NCBI RefSeq assembly: GCF_022602565.1 | Contig: NZ_JALBCV010000009.1 | Coordinates: 62,001-126,000, forward strand | Length of the DNA stretch: 64,000 nucleotides | From: Rosenbergiella metrosideri | Lineage (GTDB): Bacteria > Pseudomonadota > Gammaproteobacteria > Enterobacterales > Enterobacteriaceae | Direction: 5' to 3' | Shown: piece by piece, positions 42,533 to 55,874 of the stretch | How the letters are laid out: each line of letters opens with the position of its first letter | Numbering within the stretch: position 1 is the first letter of the stretch | The notes under the pieces: generated by a model | Databases searched by the model: none | The model's input: only the letters and a program-made list of their open reading frames with translations | Told to the model about the DNA's origin: nothing | Made by a program: the position numbers and the translations under genes

Positions 42533-42575
42533 ATGCGCTAAGGCCATCAAATATAAGAATTTAAGGAAGCAAATT

Positions 42576-45235
<2,660 letters not shown>

Positions 45236-45239
45236 TAAA

Positions 45240-46640
45240 ATGAGCAAAACATTATACCAGAAGTTATTTGATGCACATGTCGTTTACGAGGCGCCACAAG
45301 AGACGCCTATCCTGTACATTGACCGTCACTTAGTTCACGAAGTGACCTCACCACAAGCCTTTGACGGGCTACGCGCCCACGGCCGTCAATTGCGTCAGCC
45401 ATCAAAAACTTTCGCGACGATGGACCATAACGTCTCGACAGAGACACGGGATATTAACGCGTCCGGTGAGATGGCACGTATCCAGATGCAAGAGCTGATC
45501 AAGAACTGTGCCGAGTTTGGAGTCAGTCTGTACGACTTAAATCACCCCTTCCAAGGTATCGTTCACGTTATCGGTCCAGAACAAGGGATTACCTTACCGG
45601 GGATGACCATTGTCTGCGGTGACTCGCATACCGCCACCCACGGAGCCTTTGGTGCCTTAGCATTCGGTATTGGTACATCAGAAGTTGAGCACGTGATGGC
45701 GACCCAAACCTTAAAACAAGGTCGGGCAAAAACGATGAAGATCGAGGTCACGGGTTCTGCCATTGGCGGTATCTCAGCGAAAGATATCGTACTCGCCATT
45801 ATCGGCAAAACCGGCAGCGCCGGAGGCACCGGTTATGTTGTCGAATTCTGTGGTGCAGCGATCGAAGCGCTAAGCATGGAAGGTCGTATGACGCTGTGTA
45901 ATATGGCCATTGAGTTAGGGGCTAAAGCGGGCTTGGTCGCGCCGGATGAGACAACCTTTGAATACTTAAAAGGCCGTCAGTTTGCGCCGAAAGGCGAGCA
46001 ATGGGATGAAGCCGTTGCTTACTGGAAAACCTTAAAATCTGATGATAACGCCGAGTTTGACGCTGTCGTTACCTTGGATGCGGCAGATATCGCGCCACAA
46101 GTCACTTGGGGAACCAACCCAGGGCAAGTTATCGCTGTTGATCAGCCTATCCCACGTCCAGAAGAGTTCAGTGACCCGGTCGAACGCGCTTCAGCGGAGA
46201 AAGCGTTAGCCTATATGGGCCTTGAAGGAGGTATCCGCTTAACGGATGTCGCAATCGACAAAGTCTTTATCGGTTCTTGCACTAACTCGCGAATTGAAGA
46301 CTTACGCGCCGCGGCAGCGATTGCCAAAGGGCGTAAAGTGGCACCGGGTATCGTTGCTATGGTGGTCCCAGGCTCTGGACCGGTTAAAGCACAGGCTGAA
46401 GAAGAAGGCTTAGATAAAATCTTTCTAGAAGCGGGATTTGAATGGCGTTTACCGGGCTGTTCAATGTGCTTAGCCATGAACAACGACCGCCTGAATGCAG
46501 GAGAACGTTGTGCATCAACCAGTAACCGTAACTTTGAAGGGCGTCAAGGACGTGGTGGACGGACTCACTTAGTCAGTCCCGCCATGGCGGCCGCAGCCGC
46601 CGTTACCGGTCGCTTCACTGACATCCGTACCTTGAACTGA
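45240..46640 (+). CDS. leuC: 3-isopropylmalate dehydratase large subunit
   Basis: Aconitase-family Fe-S subunit that isomerises 2- to 3-isopropylmalate with LeuD. From the ATG at 45240 it has 466 residues, the E. coli length, and begins [15 protein letters not shown]. The cluster cysteines are in [11 protein letters not shown] and [10 protein letters not shown]. The frame extends upstream into leuB but that part is not conserved. Confidence 0.97.
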   Translation: MSKTLYQKLFDAHVVYEAPQETPILYIDRHLVHEVTSPQAFDGLRAHGRQLRQPSKTFATMDHNVSTETRDINASGEMARIQMQELIKNCAEFGVSLYDLNHPFQGIVHVIGPEQGITLPGMTIVCGDSHTATHGAFGALAFGIGTSEVEHVMATQTLKQGRAKTMKIEVTGSAIGGISAKDIVLAIIGKTGSAGGTGYVVEFCGAAIEALSMEGRMTLCNMAIELGAKAGLVAPDETTFEYLKGRQFAPKGEQWDEAVAYWKTLKSDDNAEFDAVVTLDAADIAPQVTWGTNPGQVIAVDQPIPRPEEFSDPVERASAEKALAYMGLEGGIRLTDVAIDKVFIGSCTNSRIEDLRAAAAIAKGRKVAPGIVAMVVPGSGPVKAQAEEEGLDKIFLEAGFEWRLPGCSMCLAMNNDRLNAGERCASTSNRNFEGRQGRGGRTHLVSPAMAAAAAVTGRFTDIRTLN

Positions 46641-46651
46641 GGATCTGCATC

Positions 46652-47257
46652 ATGGCAATTAAATTTACTCAACATACCGGACTGGTTGCGCCTTTAGATG
46701 CGGCCAATGTCGATACGGATGCGATCATTCCAAAACAGTTTCTACAGAAAGTTACCCGTACAGGTTTTGGTCAGCATCTGTTTAATGATTGGCGCTTTAT
46801 CGATGATGCGGGCAAAATTCCTAATCCAGATTTCGTCCTAAATAAGCCTCTGTATCAGGGCACCAGTATTTTACTGACCCGTGAAAACTTCGGCTGTGGC
46901 TCGTCGCGTGAGCATGCACCGTGGGCCTTAACCGACTTCGGTTTTCGTGTGGTGATAGCGCCCTCTTTCGCTGATATTTTCTATAGCAATAGCTTCAATA
47001 ACCAACTGCTCTTGGTCAAATTAAGCGAAGCACAGATTGACGAGCTGTTCCAACTTGTTGAGCAACATCCTGGCATTAATTTTACTGTTGATTTAGAAGC
47101 GATGACGATTCAGGCAGGCGATAAAGTTTATACTTTCGAACTGGACAGTTTCCGTCGTCACTGCATGTTAAACGGCTTAGACAGTATTGGCCTTACGCTG
47201 CAGCATGAAGCATCGATAGGGGATTACGAAGCGAAGCAGCCTGCCTTTCTGCAATAA
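46652..47257 (+). CDS. leuD: 3-isopropylmalate dehydratase small subunit
   Basis: Swivel-domain partner of LeuC. It has 201 residues, as in E. coli. The conserved [13 protein letters not shown] start and the [15 protein letters not shown] substrate-loop motif are present. It ends the leuLABCD operon and is followed by a bidirectional terminator; in E. coli the next gene would be sgrR or thi genes, not secF. Confidence 0.97.
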   Translation: MAIKFTQHTGLVAPLDAANVDTDAIIPKQFLQKVTRTGFGQHLFNDWRFIDDAGKIPNPDFVLNKPLYQGTSILLTRENFGCGSSREHAPWALTDFGFRVVIAPSFADIFYSNSFNNQLLLVKLSEAQIDELFQLVEQHPGINFTVDLEAMTIQAGDKVYTFELDSFRRHCMLNGLDSIGLTLQHEASIGDYEAKQPAFLQ

Positions 47258-47277
47258 TTCATTTAGCGTTTAGCATA

Positions 47278-47307
47278 AAAAAAGGGACATTATCATGTCC
47301 CTTTTTT
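47278..47307. terminator. Bidirectional terminator between leuD and secF
   Basis: A perfect hairpin (agggacat, loop tatc, atgtccct) is flanked by A-run and T-run on opposite sides. It can terminate both leuABCD from the left and tgt-yajC-secDF from the right, which converge here. Confidence 0.92.
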
Positions 47308-47320
47308 ATTGCCGCGATTT

Positions 47321-48286
47321 CTATTGAATGCGTGGCTGGTCTGCCCCTTCTTTCTCGACTTTCTGCACTAACATATGTTCGCGCTTCATACCGAGTTTCA
47401 ACGCCAATGCTGACGCGACGTAGATAGAAGAGATAGTACCGATGGCGACACCAATTAACATCGTCAGTGAGAAGCCACGTAACAGCTCACCACCGAAGAT
47501 AAACAGCATCAACACCACCACCAAGGTGGTCGCCGAGGTCATCAATGTCCGGCTCAATGTCTGAGTCAGAGAAATATTGACGATATCGTAAGGCGAGCCA
47601 CGACGGATCTTACGGAAGTTTTCACGGATCCGGTCAGAAACAACGATGCTATCGTTTAACGAGTAACCGATCACTGACATCAGGGACGCGATGATCGTTA
47701 AATCGACCTCAATATGGAACAGTGATAACACACCCATCGTAATGACAACGTCGTGCGCCAAGGCTAATACTGCCCCCAGTGCAAGACGCCATTCAAAACG
47801 AAAGCCCACATAGATCAAGATACAGATCAAGGCAGCCAGCAGTGCGAGTGCGCCGGCCTGTGCCAGGTCGCTACCAACGCTCGGTCCAACGAATTCAATA
47901 CGTTTAACCACTGCGGTCTGCTGGGTCGCTTGGTTGATCTCGCTAACAACTTTGGTTCCCAGCTCTTGTCCTGCATTGCCATCATGCGGGGATAAGCGCA
48001 CCATCACTTCACGGCTGCTACCGAAATTTTGGACTTGAGGATCGCTGAAGCCGGCATGTTGTAAAGCTGAACGCATTACATCCAATTCACCGGGTTTTTC
48101 TAGCGTAATCTCAATCACCGTCCCGCCGGTAAAATCCAGTCCCCAGTTAAAGCCACGCACACCAATAATGATGGCAGAAGCAATCAACAGTAGCGCTGAC
48201 AGGGTAAAAGCTAACTTGTCCCAGCGCATGAAATCATGCACCTTACGGCCATAGTTGAGTTGTTCAATACTATATTCTTGTGCCAC
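47321..48286 (-). CDS. secF: Protein translocase subunit SecF
   Basis: RND-type membrane protein that, with SecD and YajC, uses the proton gradient to help pull exported proteins into the periplasm. It has 321 residues (E. coli 323), with six membrane helices and a periplasmic domain after helix 1 ([12 protein letters not shown] motif). The conserved [20 protein letters not shown] lies in the helix 4-5 region. It lies 10 bases after secD. Confidence 0.97.
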   Translation of the reverse strand: MAQEYSIEQLNYGRKVHDFMRWDKLAFTLSALLLIASAIIIGVRGFNWGLDFTGGTVIEITLEKPGELDVMRSALQHAGFSDPQVQNFGSSREVMVRLSPHDGNAGQELGTKVVSEINQATQQTAVVKRIEFVGPSVGSDLAQAGALALLAALICILIYVGFRFEWRLALGAVLALAHDVVITMGVLSLFHIEVDLTIIASLMSVIGYSLNDSIVVSDRIRENFRKIRRGSPYDIVNISLTQTLSRTLMTSATTLVVVLMLFIFGGELLRGFSLTMLIGVAIGTISSIYVASALALKLGMKREHMLVQKVEKEGADQPRIQ

Positions 48287-48296
48287 AACAGGCTCC

Positions 48297-50144
48297 TTAG
48301 ATCGACAGCTTGTTGATACGTTTACCGCCGTAAAGCAGGTTCACAATCGCTCGTGTTCCTACAATCGCCGTAAACATGGAGGTTGCCACCCCAATCGCTG
48401 TCGTAATCGCAAACCCTTTAATAGAGCCAGTACCCACAGCATAGAGAATGATAGCCGTAATAAGCGTTGTCACGTTAGCATCGACAATACTGGAGAACGC
48501 GCCACGATAACCTTCGTGAATCGCCTGTTGTACTGTCCGCCCGTTACGTAGCTCTTCCTTAATCCGTTCGTTAATCAATACGTTGGCATCAACCGCTACG
48601 GCTAGGGTCAAGACAATCCCGGCAATACCCGGCATAGTCAAGGTCGCACCCGGCAACAGAGACATGATCCCGATGATTAAGATTAAGTTTGCAATCAACG
48701 CTGTGGTCGCAATGACACCGAATTTCTTATAGAACACCAGCATAAACAGAATCGACACCGCGACACCCCACAAGCATGCATGCAAGCCTTGTTGGATATT
48801 CTGTTGCCCCATGGTTGGACCAATGGTGCGTTCTTCAACAATCTGAATCGGCGCGATTAGTGCGCCAGCGCGTAATAGCAGAGAGAGCTGATGCGCTTCA
48901 TTTGGATTGTTAATGCCAGTGATACGGAAGCTATTAGCAAGACGAGATTGAATGTTCGCCACGTTAATGACTTCTTCTTGTTTCGCTAAAATCGCACGAC
49001 CGTTGGCATCTTTTTTACCGCTGTCTTTATATTCAACAAACAATGTCGCCATAGGTTTGCCGATATTATTCCGAGTAAAATCAGACATCGTGTTACCCCC
49101 CGCACTATCTAGCGAGATGTTAACTTGTGGCTGGTTATACTCATCCATCGTCGAGGTCGAGTCGGTAATGTGATCGCCGGTTAAGACAACACGCTTGTAA
49201 AGAACAACAGGTTGTCCATCACGCATGCTCTTCACTTCGGAATCCCCTGGGACGCGTCCTGCGGCAATCGCAGCGGGATCGACCGTAGTATTCACTAAGC
49301 GGAATTCCAGTGTCGCGGTTGCGCCCAGAATCTCTTTAGCCCGTGCGGTATCTTGAATTCCCGGTAATTCGACCACAATACGGTCCGAACCTTGACGCTG
49401 AACCAGTGGCTCAGAAACGCCTAATTGGTTAACACGATTACGGAGAATAGTGATGTTTTGCTGTACTGCGTATTCACGGGCTTCGCTTAAGCGCGCATCG
49501 GTCATGGCCGCGGTAAGTTGGTTACTGCCACGGCTTCTAATCACCAGGTCACGATGGCGCGGGCTTAAGTAGCTTACGGCCGCATCACGTGCTTGGGCAT
49601 TAGGGAACTGGATCTGAATACCGTAATTATCGATTTTACCGACAGAGGTATAACCGAGTTTCGCGGTACGCAGGTCTCCCCGTAGCGTTTCAGCATTTTG
49701 CTCTTGTAGCTTGCCTAAAGCCGTGTCCATGTCCACTTCCATTAAGAAGTGCACACCACCACGCAGGTCTAAACCAAGTTTCATCGGCTCGGCCGAAAGT
49801 GCGGCTAACCAACGCGGGGTCGCAGGAGCAAGGTTTAACGCCACCACGTAATTGTTGCCTAACGCGTTAACCAGTGCTTCACGCGCACGCAACTGAATAT
49901 CGGTATTAGCGAAACGCGCCATGATTGCGCCATTTTCTAATGCGATAGAGCGGGTATCGATATGTTGTTGTTTAAGTACTGTCTGGATCTGATCCATTGT
50001 CTGCTCACTGGCAGCGGCGCCCCGCTCACCAGTGATTTGAACAGCCGGATCCTCACCATAGAGGTTTGGAAGTGCATACAACAGGCCGACCAGTAACACG
50101 ACGATCAGCATGATGTACTTCCATAAAGGATAACGATTTAGCAC
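48297..50144 (-). CDS. secD: Protein translocase subunit SecD
   Basis: Partner of SecF, with 615 residues as in E. coli. It has one N-terminal membrane helix ([19 protein letters not shown]), a large periplasmic P1 domain containing [16 protein letters not shown], and five C-terminal helices with [19 protein letters not shown] and [16 protein letters not shown]. The D-x-D-A-N-V proton-path aspartate is present. It is part of tgt-yajC-secD-secF. Confidence 0.97.
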   Translation of the reverse strand: MLNRYPLWKYIMLIVVLLVGLLYALPNLYGEDPAVQITGERGAAASEQTMDQIQTVLKQQHIDTRSIALENGAIMARFANTDIQLRAREALVNALGNNYVVALNLAPATPRWLAALSAEPMKLGLDLRGGVHFLMEVDMDTALGKLQEQNAETLRGDLRTAKLGYTSVGKIDNYGIQIQFPNAQARDAAVSYLSPRHRDLVIRSRGSNQLTAAMTDARLSEAREYAVQQNITILRNRVNQLGVSEPLVQRQGSDRIVVELPGIQDTARAKEILGATATLEFRLVNTTVDPAAIAAGRVPGDSEVKSMRDGQPVVLYKRVVLTGDHITDSTSTMDEYNQPQVNISLDSAGGNTMSDFTRNNIGKPMATLFVEYKDSGKKDANGRAILAKQEEVINVANIQSRLANSFRITGINNPNEAHQLSLLLRAGALIAPIQIVEERTIGPTMGQQNIQQGLHACLWGVAVSILFMLVFYKKFGVIATTALIANLILIIGIMSLLPGATLTMPGIAGIVLTLAVAVDANVLINERIKEELRNGRTVQQAIHEGYRGAFSSIVDANVTTLITAIILYAVGTGSIKGFAITTAIGVATSMFTAIVGTRAIVNLLYGGKRINKLSI

Positions 50145-50169
50145 GGCAGTTCCCTAAGGAAGAGTTCAA

Positions 50170-50502
50170 TTATAATGCTTTCATTGTGCCTTTAGGCAGA
50201 ACGGCAGCGACGAAATCACGCTTGACAACGACTTCATTGGTTTCATTCAGCGCGATGGCAACATAACCCGTTTCAGAGATTTTAGTTACACGACCGACGA
50301 AACCTGAAGTGGTCATCACTTCATCCCCTTTCGCGATAGATTCCATCAGTTTCTTATGCTCTTTTGCACGTTTTTGCTGTGGACGCAAAATCATAAAGAA
50401 AAAGATCAGGCCGAACACGACCAACATGATGACCATAGAAAAGCTGCTATTTTGTGCTGGTGCGCCAGCCGCTGCCGCGGCATCAGAAATGAAAAAGCTC
50501 AT
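50170..50502 (-). CDS. yajC: Sec translocon accessory protein YajC
   Basis: Small single-span membrane protein associated with SecDF. It has 110 residues, as in E. coli, with one N-terminal helix (SMVIMLVVFGLIFFFMILRP) followed by a basic segment and the conserved GDEVMTTSGFVGRVTKI. It lies between tgt and secD. Confidence 0.96.
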   Translation of the reverse strand: MSFFISDAAAAAGAPAQNSSFSMVIMLVVFGLIFFFMILRPQQKRAKEHKKLMESIAKGDEVMTTSGFVGRVTKISETGYVAIALNETNEVVVKRDFVAAVLPKGTMKAL

Positions 50503-50525
50503 AAACTATCCCTCATTAATTAAAA

Positions 50526-51855
<1,330 letters not shown>

Positions 51856-52185
51856 CTATCCATCAAGCCGGCAATCCTCACCTTCCCCTCTCGCTATCTC
51901 CTTCACCATAAATGTCACTACACCTAACACTTTGGCATCATCAAGAGCATCACCCTCGATAATGCCATCGTTAGTTTTGAAAACTCCATCCCCTACTTCG
52001 GCAAACATCAGCTTGCCGTTCACGTCGAGCAAAACAGTTCTGCCTTTTTTCACTTTATAGCCCGGTTCGGCCACAGCATATCCCTCATCGGTTGGAATGA
52101 CGATCGAGGATTGAGTGACATTCATAAGTGAATTGGGAGTAAGTCGTGCTTCAACGTAGTCTATTGCGGGGGATGGGAAGGCCAT
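51856..52185 (-). CDS. UmuD-like phage protein lacking the catalytic serine motif
   Basis: Short protein of about 109 residues that begins MAFPSPAIDYVEARL, nearly the same as the UmuD cleavage-site region (FPSPAADYVEQRI). It ends with LGVVTFMVKEIARGEGEDC, similar to the C-terminus of UmuD and of UmuD-like S24-fold proteins common in prophages. The SGDSM-type catalytic serine motif is absent, so self-cleavage is unlikely. An earlier ATG at 52203 extends it by 6 residues but has no ribosome binding site, whereas GGAAAAG lies 9 bases before 52185. No umuC is next to it. Function unknown; it may modulate the SOS response or polymerase V. Confidence 0.7.
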   Translation of the reverse strand: MAFPSPAIDYVEARLTPNSLMNVTQSSIVIPTDEGYAVAEPGYKVKKGRTVLLDVNGKLMFAEVGDGVFKTNDGIIEGDALDDAKVLGVVTFMVKEIARGEGEDCRLDG

Positions 52186-52276
52186 TTTACAAAACTTTTC
52201 CATTAATTACTTTTATTGATCGATTATACAAAAATATCTTACAATTTCATCAGAACATTCCTAGAGGCGTATCCCT

Positions 52277-53344
52277 TTGAACCAGAAAAAAGATATTAGT
52301 GGAATAACATGCCTAAGAGCATTGGCTTGTTTCCTTGTAGTTCTGTGCCATAGCCATTCTTTTGCTAGTAAAATATCCACACCCAACTTAAGCTTTTTTG
52401 CCGAATACTCAGATCAACTAGGAACCATAGGGGTTGAGGTATTCTTCATGATAAGTGGCATACTTATGTTTAGTATGCATGGTAACGACTTTGGAAGAGG
52501 TATGAGCTTAGATTTTTTAAAAAAACGCTTGATACGAGTCGTTCCAATGTATTACCTGGCTACGGCAATCACTGCCATAGCTTTCTTTGTTAATCCATCA
52601 TGGTTTTCTTCTACGCAGATTGCTATGAAAGATGTTCTGTACTCGATGTTATTCTTACCATCTTACTACTTAAAAGAATCTGATTCCCTGGTACCAGTGC
52701 TAGGTGTAGGTTGGACCTTGTGTTTTGAGATGTTGTTTTACACAATTTTTACGGTAGGCTTAGCGCTAAATAAAACGCGCGGACTAGCTTTAATTTTTTC
52801 TTCTATTTTAATTCTGGTTCTAGTTGGGCTTGTGAAGGAAATGAAGCATGATACCTTAATTTACTTTTTTTCAAACAATATTACTATTTTCTTTCTTATC
52901 GGTATTTTGATGGAACCGGTTTATACAAAGGGTATTAATATCAATAGGAATTTAAAGGCAGCTATACTCCTGTGTTCCCTTTTAATTGATATTTACGCAA
53001 AAAATAAGATTATAAATTTAGTATTCCTACCAGTGTTTTTCATATTTGCTCTTGATTTACTTAGGAATTTAAAGGTTAAGAAAAGCTTAGTATACACTTT
53101 AGCTATATCTTCTTATTCAACCTACCTTTTTCATCGATTGATAATGGGTGCAATAAATTCAGTATCTAAACACATCCCTATACTTTCGAAACTACCCCAT
53201 GAGGTCTACGGCCTAATACTAATCTCTCTATCTCTTTTGATTGGTTACGCTATTTACTTACTCATAGAAAGTAGGATAGCTAAAATAATAAAGTACTTTT
53301 CAAACAGAAAATCTGAGATTCTGACAAACATGTCTGTTGGTTGA
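52277..53344 (+). CDS. Membrane O-acyltransferase (acyltransferase 3 family), probable lysogenic-conversion gene
   Basis: Integral membrane protein of 355 residues with about ten hydrophobic helices. The N-terminus (ITCLRALACFLVVLCHSHSF, then IGVEVFFMISGIL) carries the RA-x10-H and F-F-x-x-SG motifs of the OafA/WecH acyltransferase 3 family, which acetylates O-antigen or other surface glycans. It starts with TTG at 52277 after AGAGG; no ATG fits. It is clearly richer in A+T than all neighbours and lies on the opposite strand to the tail genes, signs of a recently acquired moron. The substrate is not known; the O-antigen of the host is the likely guess. Confidence 0.85.
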   Translation: MNQKKDISGITCLRALACFLVVLCHSHSFASKISTPNLSFFAEYSDQLGTIGVEVFFMISGILMFSMHGNDFGRGMSLDFLKKRLIRVVPMYYLATAITAIAFFVNPSWFSSTQIAMKDVLYSMLFLPSYYLKESDSLVPVLGVGWTLCFEMLFYTIFTVGLALNKTRGLALIFSSILILVLVGLVKEMKHDTLIYFFSNNITIFFLIGILMEPVYTKGININRNLKAAILLCSLLIDIYAKNKIINLVFLPVFFIFALDLLRNLKVKKSLVYTLAISSYSTYLFHRLIMGAINSVSKHIPILSKLPHEVYGLILISLSLLIGYAIYLLIESRIAKIIKYFSNRKSEILTNMSVG

Positions 53345-53347
53345 ATT

Positions 53348-53365
53348 CAGGGGCGTAAGCCCCTG
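53348..53365. terminator. Terminator between the convergent acyltransferase and tailspike operon
   Basis: A perfect 7-bp stem caggggc / gcccctg with loop gtaa lies between convergent genes. The flanking sequence has only short T-runs, so termination efficiency is uncertain. Confidence 0.65.
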
Positions 53366-53369
53366 TTAT

Positions 53370-53630
53370 TTACCCTAATAGTTTTTTTAGTTCAGTTTCA
53401 GCCTCTGTTATTACTTCCCCACCTTGATAAGTAAAGTTGAAATAAATAACTTCGCTTTCACTATCTCCATAAGATGTTTTATATCCTGCTGATGCCGATA
53501 AATCTTGCGATATTGTAACGTTTACCACTTTTACAGTTAATTCGGTTGTAACTGTATCGGTACCTACAATCACACCGCTATCTGGGTCAACCTGATTTAC
53601 TGATTTTGTTGATGATATTGTGAACGACAT
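53370..53630 (-). CDS. Small phage protein translated downstream of the tailspike, function unknown
   Basis: I do not recognise this 86-residue protein. It is rich in threonine, serine and valine with alternating patterns that suggest beta strands, and it has no cysteine and no membrane segment. Its ribosome binding site (TAAGGA) includes the tailspike stop codon, so translation is coupled to the tailspike. Such a position is typical of tail-fibre assembly factors or of proteins that sit on the spike, but nothing in the sequence proves either. Confidence 0.7.
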   Translation of the reverse strand: MSFTISSTKSVNQVDPDSGVIVGTDTVTTELTVKVVNVTISQDLSASAGYKTSYGDSESEVIYFNFTYQGGEVITEAETELKKLLG

Positions 53631-53639
53631 TTTTTATCC

Positions 53640-55823
53640 TTAGCTTGAAGTTATGCCTTTGCCGGGTGATGTTGCGAACCATAGGTCTGAGCCTTTCTCT
53701 ATTCTAATCAACACGCTATCGAAACCGCCTCTAGCTACATTCCCCCCATAATAGACATAATCAGACGGGTTCCCCATGTGATTAGAAGAACCATTAGCTT
53801 TGAGCGTCAGTCCAGCGAAAGAGGTACTTGAGTTCTGAATCACCACATTAAAATATGTGCCAATTGGCATATCTGGTAATTGGTAAATAGTCGCAGCACC
53901 AACCGTTGAGTTAACTATGTAAGTGCGACCGTTTCTAGGTACCCAAGAAATAGAGCTTTGATTGATCGCTGTACTTCCAGCATCCGTTACCAGATTTGTT
54001 CCAGTGTATGGAGAGGTTACAGTTTCAGTGGACCGGTAAACAGAACTGAGAGACTCGAAGAAAAATTCAATGACTTTATTATTATTAATTCCCCAGCCAA
54101 TATCAAAATTACCAGGTACAATTGCACCTGTTACGCGTAGATATACACTCCTATCATTACTACGAGTACAGAAATAAAAATTCTTAGGGATATCAGTAGC
54201 ACTAGGGGTAATAAGCGTTACAGTGAAAGTTGAACTTGCCCAGTAAACAGTATCAGCTCTAGGTATAATAGCTATATTAGATTTTATTTGAACAAAGTTA
54301 AGGCGACTCCTTTTAACCGGCAGGTAACCACTACCATTGAGCTGAGCCTTATATAAATCATTCACGCCTTTTTGGTCTAAGGTTAAGTCTCCCCTTACTA
54401 TTGTACCGTGCCTCATTTTTGGCATTCGCAAAGGAGACATTGCAGAGAACGTCTTAAAGTCAGTTGTGGTTACATATAAAATACCATCAGTTGTACCATT
54501 CTGATCAAATCCTACAACCCAAGTGGCATTATCTCGCATTAAGAATGGGAAGCAACCTTCAATACCGCTATAAACGTAGTAGCCACTTGAAGCTGTTCCT
54601 GGAGATGTTTTTAATGCGTCAATAGTCCCAAGGTACGTATAGGTCCCATCGATGGTGGAGCATTCGAAAGTATCAATAATGCTATAGTTTTCACGCTTAA
54701 CAACCTGTATGTACCTACTATTTACTGAATCATATTGAATGTTGGCATCAATCCGTGACCATCCATTCGTTGTGCCAGTATTATCAACTGTATTTAAACG
54801 GGTGGGAACAGAGAATTTTAAGCTATCTAAATCTGTTAGTTTACAAATATATGTCCCGAAATAGTTTGCCGTGGATGTGGTTACCGACGAATCCACACCT
54901 AGAAGGATGCTGATAGTTAGATAGAGGCTTCCACTTACTGGATCGAAACTAAATTCTGGGGCCCATAATTTTGAAGCTGCGATAGTTCCGGTATCCCAAG
55001 ATGCAGAATTACTGCATATAGCTGAGCCATTATTTAAAACTATATTGTGCCTATCCCAAGTAACCAAGTCTTCGCTTCTAAATATAATGAAATCTATACC
55101 ATCGCTAGCAGATGAAGCGGTTACTGAAATAAACCATGAACCCTTATAATAAATAACACTTGGGTCTACACCTTGGTAATCTATTCCAGAAGTGCTCTCA
55201 ATTCTTATAGGGTCAGACATCGATATCCCATTAGGGGAAGTAAACATATTTATTACATTCGAACCGTTCTCAAAAAATGTCCCATAATAAATTTTAGGGA
55301 CTTCTTTTAAATACTGTATTTTATCAACTTCTTCGCTAATGCTACTTCCTGAGCCATGATAAGCAACTAAATTACCACCGAGAGTAACATCGCTAGAGGC
55401 CAACTCCCCCCTTAAAGCCGCATCACCTACAGAAACAAAATTATCTTTATCTGCTTCCCATGTAGAATCAGTGTTTCCAGTGGTTGTGTAGGGAAGAAAG
55501 ACGCTAGCTTTTGGACGATAAAACTCACCATTGTACGCAGTGATTTGGTTGCGCGCTGTGAAGGTAATAGGGCCATTAATATAGTCAGATAAAATCACAT
55601 ATCCAGAACTGAGTAGAAACTTCTGGAATCTATCTTCTTGGCTAGATAGTTGCCGTGATGAATCCATTTCAATGCCATGCCACGTTCTGCGCGGACGACC
55701 AAACCGGTCAGGCCAACTCTCACTATCCGTATCATCAACGTAGTGGTCGGCGATGGTGGCATTATCAAGTAAGTCGCGTGGGTCTGTAGACCCGAGAGGA
55801 TTTCCAGTATTAAAGTTTGCCAT
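53640..55823 (-). CDS. Phage tailspike with GH43-like beta-propeller body
   Basis: Receptor-binding tail protein of 727 residues. The N-terminal 150 residues resemble the particle-attachment part of many enterobacterial tail fibres (SESWPDRFGRPRRTWHGIE, then LPYTTTGNTDSTW and VGDAALRGELAS). From about 215 to 480 the pattern resembles a five-bladed GH43 glycosidase: DPSVIYYKGSWFISVT (D220), SEDLVTWDRHNIVL, LWAPEFSFDPVSG (about 287-299), WSRIDANIQYD (D359), a candidate acid in SGIEGCFPFLMR (E422), and MRHG near 472. The last 200 residues are probably a trimerisation or second binding domain. It starts at 55823 after GAGG. The enzymatic role is inference from motif spacing. Confidence 0.82.
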   Translation of the reverse strand: MANFNTGNPLGSTDPRDLLDNATIADHYVDDTDSESWPDRFGRPRRTWHGIEMDSSRQLSSQEDRFQKFLLSSGYVILSDYINGPITFTARNQITAYNGEFYRPKASVFLPYTTTGNTDSTWEADKDNFVSVGDAALRGELASSDVTLGGNLVAYHGSGSSISEEVDKIQYLKEVPKIYYGTFFENGSNVINMFTSPNGISMSDPIRIESTSGIDYQGVDPSVIYYKGSWFISVTASSASDGIDFIIFRSEDLVTWDRHNIVLNNGSAICSNSASWDTGTIAASKLWAPEFSFDPVSGSLYLTISILLGVDSSVTTSTANYFGTYICKLTDLDSLKFSVPTRLNTVDNTGTTNGWSRIDANIQYDSVNSRYIQVVKRENYSIIDTFECSTIDGTYTYLGTIDALKTSPGTASSGYYVYSGIEGCFPFLMRDNATWVVGFDQNGTTDGILYVTTTDFKTFSAMSPLRMPKMRHGTIVRGDLTLDQKGVNDLYKAQLNGSGYLPVKRSRLNFVQIKSNIAIIPRADTVYWASSTFTVTLITPSATDIPKNFYFCTRSNDRSVYLRVTGAIVPGNFDIGWGINNNKVIEFFFESLSSVYRSTETVTSPYTGTNLVTDAGSTAINQSSISWVPRNGRTYIVNSTVGAATIYQLPDMPIGTYFNVVIQNSSTSFAGLTLKANGSSNHMGNPSDYVYYGGNVARGGFDSVLIRIEKGSDLWFATSPGKGITSS

Positions 55824-55841
55824 CAACAGGCCTCATATATG

Positions 55842-55863
55842 AAAAAACCCGCCGTAGCGGGTT
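55842..55863 (-). terminator. Terminator between tail tip gene and tailspike
   Basis: On the minus strand the perfect stem aacccgc / gcgggtt is followed by six T residues just after the tail tip stop. The tailspike may therefore have its own promoter or rely on antitermination, as is usual for late phage transcripts. Confidence 0.85.
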
Positions 55864-55874
55864 GATGGGATTAG

